Shown: positions 17,588-25,184 of the stretch, piece by piece
How positions within the stretch are numbered: position 1 is the stretch's first letter
Layout: each line of letters starts with the position of its first letter
Assembly (NCBI RefSeq): GCF_009617595.1
Contig: NZ_WIXK01000004.1
Span: 248,001 to 312,000 of the forward strand
From: Tritonibacter aquimaris
GTDB taxonomy: Bacteria; Pseudomonadota; Alphaproteobacteria; Rhodobacterales; Rhodobacteraceae
Direction of reading: 5' to 3'
Length of the DNA stretch: 64,000 nt
Translations under genes and position numbers: made by a program
Notes under the pieces: model-generated
What the model saw: the letters and a program-made list of their open reading frames with translations, nothing else
The model's database searches: none
What the model was told of the DNA's origin: nothing

Positions 17588-18153
17588 TGCGCAGGTTGAT
17601 TTTCATCACTCATGGGGAGGTGGAAATCGACCCCGATGTGGCGGTTGAACAATGGGGGCTGAATGCCATTGGCCGCGCCCGTCATCAGGCGTTTTGCGCC
17701 AATGACGTGGTGCAGGATGTGGCGGTGGTTTATTCCAGTGCTGAGAAAAAGGCGCTGGACGGGGCAGAGATACTGGCGCGGGGCCTGCGCCATGAGGTCC
17801 TGCACGATCTGCATGAAAACGATCGTACCGCCACCGGCTATTTGCCCAAGAAAGAATTCGAACACACGGCCGATCTGTTTTTTGCCCACCCAACCGAAAG
17901 CATTCGTGGCTGGGAGCGTGCGGTGGATGCGCAGGCGCGGGTTGTGGCGGCGCTGCAGGAGATCGCAGCGCGTGAAAGCACGGGCGATATTGCTGTTGTG
18001 GCCCATGGTGGCGTTGGCGCTTTGGCGCTGTGCCATTTTAGTGGTGCCGCCATTGATCGCAGCTGGGATCAACCGGGCGGCGGCGGCGGCAATTACTTTG
18101 TGCTGAACCTGAAGGACTGGCAAGTGGCGCAGGGCTGGACGCCGATCGATTAA
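17587..18153 (+). CDS. Histidine-phosphatase-fold protein with altered RHG motif
   Basis: A 188-residue member of the phosphoglycerate mutase/acid phosphatase superfamily by layout: an N-terminal LIFITHGEVE strand-loop, GLNAIGRARHQAF, VYSSAEKKALDGAEIL, LHENDRTATGYLP, and a C-terminal second histidine in VVAHGGVGALAL. The normal catalytic RHG reads T8-H9-G10, so the phosphate-binding arginine is missing, and the usual SSPLxRAxxTA is SSAEKKALDGA with lysines. The two histidines remain. The protein may therefore be inactive, use another arginine, or bind rather than cleave. It is coupled to the hydrolase gene upstream by a one-base overlap. Confidence 0.75.
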   Translation: MRRLIFITHGEVEIDPDVAVEQWGLNAIGRARHQAFCANDVVQDVAVVYSSAEKKALDGAEILARGLRHEVLHDLHENDRTATGYLPKKEFEHTADLFFAHPTESIRGWERAVDAQARVVAALQEIAARESTGDIAVVAHGGVGALALCHFSGAAIDRSWDQPGGGGGNYFVLNLKDWQVAQGWTPID

Positions 18154-18292
18154 CACGATTGTGCAGGTGCAGAAAAAGCGTGCAAGCATCTGCGCAACCT
18201 GCGATAGTATGCGCACTTTGCAATGGACGCGACGGTAAATGCCTGCGCCGGCCAGCCGTGTTTTGGTGATATGTGAGCAAAAGGGGTGCGAG

Positions 18293-18718
18293 ATGGAACA
18301 ACGGGTCAGTCTGATTACCTTGGGGGTGCGTGACATAGAGCGTTCCACCACCTTTTACCGCGCGCTGGGCTGGCACGAAGAAGACAGCCCCGATGGGGTG
18401 GTGGCCTTTGATCTGTTGTCGCAGACGCTGGGGCTCTATCCGCTTGATAAGCTGGCCGAAGACATTGGCATTGATCCTGAAACACTGGGGCAGGGGGCGA
18501 TGACGTTGGGTTACAATGCGCGCACCCGTGCAGAAGTGGACGCGGTTGTTGCGGCCGCGGGCAAGGGTGGCGGCGAGATCCTGAAACAACCAGATGAGGT
18601 GTTTTGGGGTGGCTATCACGGCTATTTTCGCGACCTCGACGGCCACATCTGGGAGGTGGCTTTCAACCCCTTTGCGCCGCTGCGCAAGGATGGCGCGTTT
18701 CGCTGGAGCGGGTATTGA
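18293..18718 (+). CDS. VOC-family (glyoxalase/bleomycin-resistance-like) protein
   Basis: A 141-residue vicinal oxygen chelate protein with two beta-alpha-beta-beta-beta modules: VSLITLGVRDIERSTTFYRALGW at the N-terminus and a second module ending YHGYFRDLDGHIWEVAFNPF, where the glutamate is the usual C-terminal metal ligand. Subfamily and substrate are unknown; many such proteins are lyases, dioxygenases or drug-binding proteins. ATG 18293 follows an AGGGG-type site, with an alternative upstream start at 18239 lacking support. Confidence 0.8.
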   Translation: MEQRVSLITLGVRDIERSTTFYRALGWHEEDSPDGVVAFDLLSQTLGLYPLDKLAEDIGIDPETLGQGAMTLGYNARTRAEVDAVVAAAGKGGGEILKQPDEVFWGGYHGYFRDLDGHIWEVAFNPFAPLRKDGAFRWSGY

Positions 18719-18846
18719 AGTCACGGTGGCTGTAAATCCGTTTGTGCCATCTTGTGATTTCCCTCTAAAAACCGCAGTTTACCAATAAATGACCTGGGTC
18801 AGCACGGCTGGCCTGCAAAAGATCAATCTGCGTGAGGGTTTTGAGC

Positions 18847-19566
18847 ATGGACGCACCTGCGCCGGAACTGGAACCATTGGTGATGATCCCCGGCATGATG
18901 TCGGATGCGCGGGTGTTTGCACCGCAGCTTGCAGCGTTTTCCGGTTTTATGCCTGTGATGGTTGCGCCGCCCGTTGGCGGTGACACAGTGGAAGAAATCG
19001 CGGCACAGATGGCACCACAATTGCCGATGCGCTTTGCGCTGGTGGGGCTTGGTCTTGGGGGGCTGGTGGCGATGGAGCTGCTGCGCCGTCATTCAGATCG
19101 CATCACCCGCCTGTGCCTGATGTCGGCATCGGCCCAGCCGGAAACACCTGCCGATTCATCCGAGCGTGAGCCCCATATTATCGGCGCGCGCACCGGGCGG
19201 CTTGAGGAGGCGGTGCGTTCCATTGTGGAGCCGGATCTGATGGCCCCGGTGAGCGCACGCCTTGAGCTGGCACAAAGCCTGATTGATATGGGAATGGACA
19301 TGGGCGGTGAGCTGTTTGTGGCGCAATCGCGGGCCATGCAACGCAGCGCTGACATGCAAAGCGCGCTGCGTCGTTGCCACGGGCCAGCGCTGGTGCTCAG
19401 GGGGGAATATGACCGCCGCGTACCGGCAAAGCACCAGTCCTTTGTGGCGGCGCTGTTGCCCAAGGGTGAGCTGGTAGAGGTGCCGCGGGCTTCGCATTAT
19501 CCGGGGCTGGAAAATGCGCAGCTGGTCAATCAGGTGCTGGCAGAGTGGCTGTCGCAGCCGATCTAG
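18847..19566 (+). CDS. Alpha/beta hydrolase-fold protein lacking the nucleophile serine
   Basis: A 239-residue protein with an alpha/beta hydrolase scaffold: LVMIPGMMSDARVF (oxyanion loop), a nucleophile-elbow position reading VGLGLGGLVAMELL, an acidic turn LRGEYDRRVP, and a histidine loop PRASHYPGLEN. In active relatives the elbow is GHSMGG or GFSLGG; here the central residue is Gly69, so a serine, cysteine or aspartate nucleophile is absent. It may be a non-catalytic binding protein or use another residue. ATG 18847 is preferred because GAGGG lies 8 bases upstream; a GTG at 18832 is possible. It ends four bases into the convergent DUF6151-like gene. Confidence 0.8.
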   Translation: MDAPAPELEPLVMIPGMMSDARVFAPQLAAFSGFMPVMVAPPVGGDTVEEIAAQMAPQLPMRFALVGLGLGGLVAMELLRRHSDRITRLCLMSASAQPETPADSSEREPHIIGARTGRLEEAVRSIVEPDLMAPVSARLELAQSLIDMGMDMGGELFVAQSRAMQRSADMQSALRRCHGPALVLRGEYDRRVPAKHQSFVAALLPKGELVEVPRASHYPGLENAQLVNQVLAEWLSQPI

Positions 19567-20147
19567 CGTTTGTACAGCGCGGCGCGGGTGTCTTTGTCGA
19601 GGATCTCGGGCGGCTGAACCGGTTCGCCTGTGGTGGTGTCAAAAAACGGATTGTCGCGCCAGCGCCCGGACAACAGCGCGCTGCCCATGCGCCGGAAAAT
19701 CCCCATCACCATGGTCAAAGCGCCCTTGGTGCGGGCCGGTTTTCCCGGCACGGGCATGAAGGCTTTGACCTTGGTTTTTCCAAACATATCAGGATCTTGG
19801 AAAAGGTCGCGTTTCATTCCAACAAAGGGCAGTTTGGGCCGCGCCAGCGTATTGGCCACAGGCTGGCCACAGCAATCCGCATACCAACGCAAAATGCCCT
19901 TGGAACTGAGCCGCAACACCTGCAGATGTTCAGCCCCCTGGGTAAAGGTGATCGCTTCAGGCGAGGTTTGCACCAATGCCACCCCATCCGGATCTGGCTG
20001 GCTGTGATAAAGCTCATTGGCGCGGCAGTCGGGGCAGTAACACACCAGCGGCGTGGCGGCTTTGACGGCCTCGGCCGCGATACGACCCTGCAGTTTGCCG
20101 CAGGTACAGCTGAAGCTGAGTGAATCGGTTTTTGTATCCGGTGCCAT
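19563..20147 (-). CDS. GFA/DUF6151-like zinc-binding protein
   Basis: A 194-residue protein with a CENP-V/GFA-type zinc-binding pattern: FSCTCGKLQG near the N-terminus, CYCPDCRANEL about residue 45-55, and YADCCGQPVANT around 90. GFA-domain proteins relate to glutathione-dependent formaldehyde-activating enzymes, but this longer subgroup (DUF6151-type) is uncharacterised. ATG 20147 has a GAGG ribosome-binding site; a GTG at 20171 would add eight residues. Convergent with the preceding hydrolase-fold gene (4-base overlap), and transcribed in the same direction as phaZ, which lies upstream but is separated by a terminator. Confidence 0.75.
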   Translation of the reverse strand: MAPDTKTDSLSFSCTCGKLQGRIAAEAVKAATPLVCYCPDCRANELYHSQPDPDGVALVQTSPEAITFTQGAEHLQVLRLSSKGILRWYADCCGQPVANTLARPKLPFVGMKRDLFQDPDMFGKTKVKAFMPVPGKPARTKGALTMVMGIFRRMGSALLSGRWRDNPFFDTTTGEPVQPPEILDKDTRAALYKR

Positions 20148-20184
20148 TGGGGCCTCGCTGATCGTTTCCACGCGACCTGAAGAC

Positions 20185-20224
20185 GCAAAAAAGAAAAGGC
20201 GGCGCAGAGATCCTGAGCCGCCTG
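20185..20224 (-). terminator. phaZ terminator
   Basis: On the minus strand AGGCGGC and GCCGCCT pair across a 13-base loop and are followed by TTTTCTTTTTT, immediately after the phaZ stop. Strong intrinsic terminator. Confidence 0.85.
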
Positions 20225-20229
20225 ATCGT

Positions 20230-21501
20230 TTATTGGGCCGCGGATTGCGCCTTTGATTTCTTTGGCGCGTGTTTGGTATTGGCGTTCATGAAATCAATCA
20301 CCAGCGGGCGGATATTGTTGCGCCAGCTGCGGCCAGCAAAGATACCGTAGTGGCCTGCGTCCGGCTCCACGTGGCTGGCTTTCTTGCTGTCGTCGAGCCC
20401 GGTGCACAGATCCAGCGCAGCGATACATTGGCCTGGTGCGGAGATGTCATCATTGGCACCTTCGACCGTTTTCACTGCCACATCGGTAATCTTGCCAATG
20501 TCGACTTTGTGGCCGTTCACCACAAATTCGTTCTTGGCGATTTCACGATTTTTGAAAATACGCTCGACGGTGGAGAGGTAGAATTCCGCAGTCATATCCA
20601 TCACCGCGAGATATTCATCGTAAAACCGGTTGTGCGCATCATGATCTGAGGCTTCACCCTGGGCGACACGGCTGATCTGGTCCATGAAGGCCTTGGAGTG
20701 GCGGTCCATATTCATCGACATGAACGAGCTGAGCTGCAACAGGCCCGGATAAACCTTGCGGCCCACGCCGGGGTATTTGAAACCCACACGCTGGATCATG
20801 GTTTCTTCTAGCTGGCCCATGGTGACGCGGCGGCCAAAATCGGTCACATCCGTGGGGGTGGCATCCGGGTCTACCGGCCCACCGATCAGCGTCAGCGAGT
20901 TGGGCTGCGCGTCAGGGTCTTGTTCGGCGAGATAGGCGGTGGCCGCAAGGGTCAGCGGCACCGGTTGACAGACCGCAACGACATGAATGTCGGGGCCCAA
21001 AGCACGCATGAAATCAGCAAGATAGAGCGTGTAATCTTCGACGTCGAACTTACCCTCGGAGACCGGAATATCACGGGCATTGTGCCAGTCGGTGATATAG
21101 ACTTCGCAGTTCTCGATCAGGCTTTTGACGGTAGAGCGCAACAGGGTTGCATAGTGGCCCGACATCGGTGCCACCAGCAGCACGCGGCGGGGCTGTTCAG
21201 CGCGGCCGGATACGCGGAAGTGGATGAGGTCGCCAAAGGCGCGCTCCACCACCGTGTCGATTTCCACCACATGGTCCTTGCCATCCGCACAGGTCACTGT
21301 GTGAATACCCCAGTCGGGTTTGGCAATCATGCGCTGAAAACTGCGCTCAGTTACCTCCCCCCAGGCCGACATCCAGCTGAGCATAGGGTTGGGTATGCTT
21401 GCAAACATCGGGTAAGACGCGACCGAAAGCGCCGAAGCACCCAGCCACTGGTTGGTGTTTCGCATCGTCTCCATCAGGTCGTATGCCATCATGTATCGCA
21501 T
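20230..21501 (-). CDS. phaZ: Intracellular polyhydroxyalkanoate depolymerase
   Basis: A 423-residue intracellular PHB depolymerase of the PhaZ1 type, which mobilises stored polyhydroxybutyrate granules. The N-terminal MRYMMAYDLMETMRNTNQWLG is characteristic. The nucleophile is the cysteine of VVAVCQPVPL (lipase-box-like), with a downstream Asp (ALDLCTGLDD region) and a C-terminal histidine in DAGHYGIFAGRSWRN. The C-terminal lysine-rich tail (KHAPKKSKAQ) may help granule binding. ATG 21501 follows AAGGAGACACAA; the longer frame to 21543 has no site. Divergent from phaC, sharing a 139-bp regulatory region containing a PhaR palindrome. Confidence 0.95.
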   Translation of the reverse strand: MRYMMAYDLMETMRNTNQWLGASALSVASYPMFASIPNPMLSWMSAWGEVTERSFQRMIAKPDWGIHTVTCADGKDHVVEIDTVVERAFGDLIHFRVSGRAEQPRRVLLVAPMSGHYATLLRSTVKSLIENCEVYITDWHNARDIPVSEGKFDVEDYTLYLADFMRALGPDIHVVAVCQPVPLTLAATAYLAEQDPDAQPNSLTLIGGPVDPDATPTDVTDFGRRVTMGQLEETMIQRVGFKYPGVGRKVYPGLLQLSSFMSMNMDRHSKAFMDQISRVAQGEASDHDAHNRFYDEYLAVMDMTAEFYLSTVERIFKNREIAKNEFVVNGHKVDIGKITDVAVKTVEGANDDISAPGQCIAALDLCTGLDDSKKASHVEPDAGHYGIFAGRSWRNNIRPLVIDFMNANTKHAPKKSKAQSAAQ

Positions 21502-21605
21502 TTGTGTCTCCTTAAAGGGGCACAACCCAAGGTATTTTGACATAGCTCATTTTTCATCTTCTCATCAACGATAAGCTGTGTCGTAAGATACCAAGGGTAA
21601 GAATT

Positions 21606-21616
21606 CTGCACAGCAG
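21606..21616. promoter_or_regulatory. PhaR-type palindrome upstream of phaC
   Basis: CTGC-ACA-GCAG, an exact CTGCN3GCAG site, lies 25 bases before the phaC start in the phaZ-phaC divergent region. The flanks extend it to TTCTGC/GCAGAA. Its position implies repression of phaC by PhaR. Confidence 0.65.
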
Positions 21617-21640
21617 AAAGACTAGGGGGGAATCCTTAAG

Positions 21641-23467
21641 ATGACAACCAAAGACGATGTTTCCGCAGACACTTCTCCAGAAGCGCTTGAACGGCTTAAG
21701 GAAAATATGTCTCGGGTTGAGGGGATATCGAAGCGACTGGTGCAGGTTATGTCGTCAAAACCGCGACATAGCGGGAGTCTCGACAAGCCGAATCAAGCTT
21801 TGTTTGCACGTGCAGCAAATGCCTATTGGTCAGAGATGATGCTCAACCCTGCGCGGTTGATGGAGCAGCAGGTCGAATATTGGGGCAAAACAGTTTTGAA
21901 TTTTGCAGAAGCCCAAAAAATGATGCTGAACCGCGATATTGAGGAAGACAGCAGCAAGGATCGCCGCTTTAAAAATCCCCTGTGGGAGAGCAACCCTTAT
22001 TTCCACTATGTAAAGCAGCAGTATCTGACCAATGCCCAGGCGGTGAGCCAGGCGGTGGATGAGATCGAAGACCTTGGCTCATTGGACAAGCAGCGGCTGA
22101 CCTATTTTGCGGATCAGATCGTGCAGATGATGGCGCCAACCAATTTTCTGGCTACAAACCCGGATGCGCTGGAAAAGGCGATTTCCACCGAAGGGCAGTC
22201 TTTGATTGATGGGCTGGAAAACCTGGTGGCTGATCTTGAAGCCAACAATGGTGAACTGGTGGTGCGCCTGGCCGATGAGGGCGCGTTTGAAGTGGGCAAA
22301 AACATTGCCACCACCCCGGGCGAGGTTGTGTTTCGCAATCGCATGCTGGAGCTGATCCAATATGCGCCAACAACAGAAACCGTGCATGAAACCCCCATCG
22401 TGCTGTTCCCGCCCTGGATCAACAAATTCTATGTGATGGATCTGAAAGAGCAGAATAGCCTGGTGAAATGGATCACCGATCAGGGCTTTACCCTGTTTGT
22501 GGTGTCTTGGGTCAATCCCGATGCAACCTATGCCGATGTGGGCATGGAGACCTATGTTGAGGAAGGCTATCTGACCGCAATCGACACGGTTAAAAAGATC
22601 TGTGGTGTAAAACAGGTCAATGCGGTGGGTTATTGCATTGCGGGCACCACGCTGAGCCTTACGCTGGCGCTGTTGAAAAAGCGCGGCGACACCTCGGTGA
22701 AATCAGCAACGTTTTTCACCACGCTGACGGATTTTTCCGATCAGGGTGAATTTACCCCGTTTTTGCAAAATGATTTTGTCAACGGGATCGAGGAACAGGT
22801 GGGTGAGGATGGTATCCTCAAATCCTGGATCATGGCGCGAACCTTTTCGTTCCTGCGCTCCAACGATCTGATCTACGGGCCTGCGATCCGCAGCTATATG
22901 ATGGGGGAGGCCCCGCCAGCCTTTGATCTTTTGTATTGGAACGGCGACGGCACCAATCTTCCGGGCAAGATGGCGGTCGAATATCTGCGTGGTCTGTGTC
23001 AGGAAAACCGATTTGCAACCGAAGGGTTTGAGCTGTGCGGAGAGCGTCTGCATGTGAGCGATGTGACCGTGCCGTTGATGGCGATCACCTGCGAAAACGA
23101 CCATATCGCGCGCTGGAAGGATTGTTATCACGGGGTGCAGCAGATGGGGTCACGTTCGAAATCCTTTGTGGTGTCGCAGTCGGGCCATATCGCGGGGATC
23201 ATCAACCCGCCAACCCGTAACAAATACGGCCATTATCTGAACAAGGATCTGAAGGCGGATGCGGATAACTGGCTGGAAGAGGCGAGCTTCCATGAGGGGT
23301 CCTGGTGGCCCATGTGGGGGGACTGGCTGAAAAAACGCGCAGGCAAGCAGGTGGACGCACGCACGCCCGGCAATGCGGGATTTGCCCCGCTTGAGCCGGC
23401 ACCGGGCCACTATGTCACCGCCAAATCGAATGGCTCTGCTGAAGTGGCGGAAGCGGCAGAGGGGTGA
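21641..23467 (+). CDS. phaC: Class I poly(3-hydroxyalkanoate) synthase
   Basis: A 608-residue synthase polymerising (R)-3-hydroxybutyryl-CoA on the granule surface. The catalytic domain contains the lipase-like box G-Y-C332-I-A-G, with HIVLFPPWINKFYVMDL-type motif (PIVLFPPWINKFYVMDL) near 255 and the C-terminal histidine in SQSGHIAGIINPP; the acidic member lies in ITCENDHIARW. Length and motifs fit a class I (PhaC alone) enzyme rather than the PhaC/PhaE type. The start follows GGGGGAAT. An acidic N-terminal extension (about 40 residues) is variable in the family. A hairpin with a 7-bp stem follows the stop. phaP and phaR lie downstream, each with its own leader. Confidence 0.96.
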   Translation: MTTKDDVSADTSPEALERLKENMSRVEGISKRLVQVMSSKPRHSGSLDKPNQALFARAANAYWSEMMLNPARLMEQQVEYWGKTVLNFAEAQKMMLNRDIEEDSSKDRRFKNPLWESNPYFHYVKQQYLTNAQAVSQAVDEIEDLGSLDKQRLTYFADQIVQMMAPTNFLATNPDALEKAISTEGQSLIDGLENLVADLEANNGELVVRLADEGAFEVGKNIATTPGEVVFRNRMLELIQYAPTTETVHETPIVLFPPWINKFYVMDLKEQNSLVKWITDQGFTLFVVSWVNPDATYADVGMETYVEEGYLTAIDTVKKICGVKQVNAVGYCIAGTTLSLTLALLKKRGDTSVKSATFFTTLTDFSDQGEFTPFLQNDFVNGIEEQVGEDGILKSWIMARTFSFLRSNDLIYGPAIRSYMMGEAPPAFDLLYWNGDGTNLPGKMAVEYLRGLCQENRFATEGFELCGERLHVSDVTVPLMAITCENDHIARWKDCYHGVQQMGSRSKSFVVSQSGHIAGIINPPTRNKYGHYLNKDLKADADNWLEEASFHEGSWWPMWGDWLKKRAGKQVDARTPGNAGFAPLEPAPGHYVTAKSNGSAEVAEAAEG

Positions 23468-23489
23468 TTCCCTTATAGGTTGCTTATTT

Positions 23490-23516
23490 TGGGGGCAGGC
23501 ACAGTGTTTGCCCCCG
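23490..23516 (+). terminator. Hairpin after phaC
   Basis: GGGGGCA and TGCCCCC pair around a 13-base loop, 23 bases after the phaC stop. Only a short A/G-rich tail follows, so termination efficiency is uncertain. Confidence 0.5.
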
Positions 23517-23607
23517 AAAAACCAGCGGTAGAGCAGTGCGCGCTGCATGCGCATAAAAAATCACCGCGTCCTATCTCGTTGAAAATTTGATATTTTATGG
23601 AACTTTT

Positions 23608-23648
23608 CTGCATTGCGGCATGATTTTTCTTGAAATGCTGCGATGCAG
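23608..23648. promoter_or_regulatory. Pair of PhaR sites upstream of phaP
   Basis: CTGC-GAT-GCAG at 23638-23648 is an exact CTGCN3GCAG palindrome. CTGC-ATT-GCGG at 23608-23618 is a one-mismatch copy exactly 30 bp upstream, three helical turns away. This paired layout resembles the two PhaR sites described upstream of phaP in Rhodobacter sphaeroides. Confidence 0.7.
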
Positions 23649-23715
23649 CACGCATATTCAGTCTTGTAACACACAGCGGTTCGCAAAGCGCCCGATACAT
23701 CAAAGGATGACGACA

Positions 23716-24162
23716 ATGGCTAAGACCCAAGATTTCACCGCGTTCATGAAAGACATGATGGGCGCATTCCCTGTAGACACCGCAGCGCTGGAAGATGTGT
23801 TCAAAAACACTGCTTCCCTGAACGAAAAGCTGGCATCCGTTGCACTGGACGCAGCTGAAAAATCCACCGAGATCTCTAACGCTTGGACCAAAGACGCCCT
23901 GTCCAAACTGGGTGACATGGCCAAAGCAAAAGCAGAGCCAGCTGACTACGCAAAAGCGGCAACCGATTACGCATCTGCTTCTGCAGAAGTTGCAGCTGAA
24001 AACCTGGCTGCTTTTGCTGAAATCGCCAAAAAAGTTCAGATGGACACCGTTGAACTGATGATGGCAGCTGGCAAAGACATGAGCGAAGAAGCAACTGCTG
24101 CTGTGAAAAAAGCCACCGAAGAGGTGACCACAGCCGCTAAAAAAGCGACTGCTGCACGCTAA
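23716..24162 (+). CDS. phaP: Phasin, PHB granule-associated protein
   Basis: A 148-residue phasin coating PHB granules. It is almost wholly alpha-helical, with alanine- and lysine-rich repeats (DYAKAATDYASASAEVAAENLAAF-type heptads) and a C-terminal KKATEEVTTAAKKATAA amphipathic tail. The Phasin_2-like FKDMMGAFPVDTAALED region is at the N-terminus. Codon use is strongly biased toward frequent codons, as expected for an abundant protein. ATG 23716 follows AAGGATGACGACA. Two PhaR palindromes lie 70-110 bp upstream; a strong terminator follows. Confidence 0.93.
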   Translation: MAKTQDFTAFMKDMMGAFPVDTAALEDVFKNTASLNEKLASVALDAAEKSTEISNAWTKDALSKLGDMAKAKAEPADYAKAATDYASASAEVAAENLAAFAEIAKKVQMDTVELMMAAGKDMSEEATAAVKKATEEVTTAAKKATAAR

Positions 24163-24216
24163 GTAAACGTCCGCAACGCAGGATCAGCTCTCCTCCCAAC
24201 GGTTCTGTGTTGTGAA

Positions 24217-24248
24217 GAAAGGGCAGGCTCCACCGCCTGCCCTTTTTC
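24217..24248 (+). terminator. phaP terminator
   Basis: AAAGGGCAGGC and GCCTGCCCTTTTT form a strong GC stem followed by a T run, 55 bases after the phaP stop. Confidence 0.9.
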
Positions 24249-24475
24249 TATTGGGGCATATGCCTGCTGGGCGTGATCCCGACGGGGAGCCAATCGCGCG
24301 TCTCTGTCGACGGTGCTGCGCGGTCTGAACTCCGCCGCTATATAAGCCTGTGCTTGCTGCTGCGCGGCACCAAAAAATGCTGCGCAGCGAAAAGCATTTT
24401 CTGCATCTGCACGAGAGGCTTTCTTTTTTGCAATCTCTCGCATAGTCTTTTTGGACCATGCGCGGGGAGAACGAT
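24249..24475. promoter_or_regulatory. phaR leader with TGC-rich PhaR-like sites
   Basis: The leader of phaR contains degenerate CTGCN3GCAG sequences: CTGC-TGC-GCGG (24357-24367), ATGC-TGC-GCAG (24377-24387) and a further TGC-rich run near 24401-24411. AATGCTGCG is shared with the phaP site. This is consistent with PhaR autoregulation. Confidence 0.5.
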
Positions 24476-25021
24476 ATGGCAGAAGAGCAAAAACCGTTGC
24501 TGATCAAGCGGTACGCAAGCCGCAGGCTCTATAATACCGAGACCAGCGACTATGTGACTTTGGAGGACATCGCAGGGTTTATTCGCGAAGGGCGCGAAGT
24601 GCAGATTGTTGACCTGAAGACAGGCGACGACCTGACACGACAATATTTGCTGCAGATCATCGCAGAGCATGAAAGCCGCGGTGAAAATGTATTGCCGGTG
24701 GGTGTGCTCAACGATCTGGTGCGCAGTTATATGGTGCCCGGCGGTGGGGTGATGCCGCAGTTTTTGCAATCGTCTTTTGATATGCTGCGCAACAGCCAGG
24801 AAAAGATGATGGAGAACATGTCGGCGATGAACCCGATGGCGCAGATGCCAGGGTTTGAGGCGATGAAAGCGCAGCAGGAAGCCTTTTTGAAGGCGATGAC
24901 TGGCGGGTTTTCTGGCGGCTGGACCGGGGGCGAAAGCGAAACAGAAGGCGGTGGCGACGATCTCGACACCATCAAAAAACAGCTTGCTGAGCTACAGGAG
25001 AAGCTCTCCAAGTTGAAATAG
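24476..25021 (+). CDS. phaR: PHB synthesis repressor PhaR
   Basis: A 181-residue repressor that senses PHB and controls phaP (and usually itself). The N-terminal PhaR DNA-binding domain reads LLIKRYASRRLYNTETSDYVTLEDIAGFIREGREVQIVDLKTGDDLTRQYLLQII, a near-canonical family signature at residues 8-65, followed by the PHB-accumulation regulatory region (VLPVGVLNDLVRSYM). The remainder is Met/Gln/Gly-rich and ends in a coiled-coil helix DTIKKQLAELQEKLSKL. ATG 24476 follows GGGGAG; an in-frame ATG at 24458 is less likely. Binding sites matching this regulator are seen before phaC, phaP and phaR. Confidence 0.95.
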   Translation: MAEEQKPLLIKRYASRRLYNTETSDYVTLEDIAGFIREGREVQIVDLKTGDDLTRQYLLQIIAEHESRGENVLPVGVLNDLVRSYMVPGGGVMPQFLQSSFDMLRNSQEKMMENMSAMNPMAQMPGFEAMKAQQEAFLKAMTGGFSGGWTGGESETEGGGDDLDTIKKQLAELQEKLSKLK

Positions 25022-25043
25022 GTCTTGGCATGTATTGTGTCGT

Positions 25044-25071
25044 GAAGGAGCGTCCTGGCGCTCCTTTTTTG
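25044..25071 (+). terminator. phaR terminator
   Basis: AAGGAGCG-TCCTGG-CGCTCCTTTTTT: an 8-bp stem and a T6 tail, 25 bases after the phaR stop. Confidence 0.9.
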
Positions 25072-25184
25072 TTGCGACCTGCTGGGGGCAACTGCACATT
25101 GGGCGGTACCATCCACAAAGAGGCGCAAAAGCTCCCGCCTGTTTCAAACCGATCAGAGATCGGCCTGAAACAGTTGGGCGTGGC

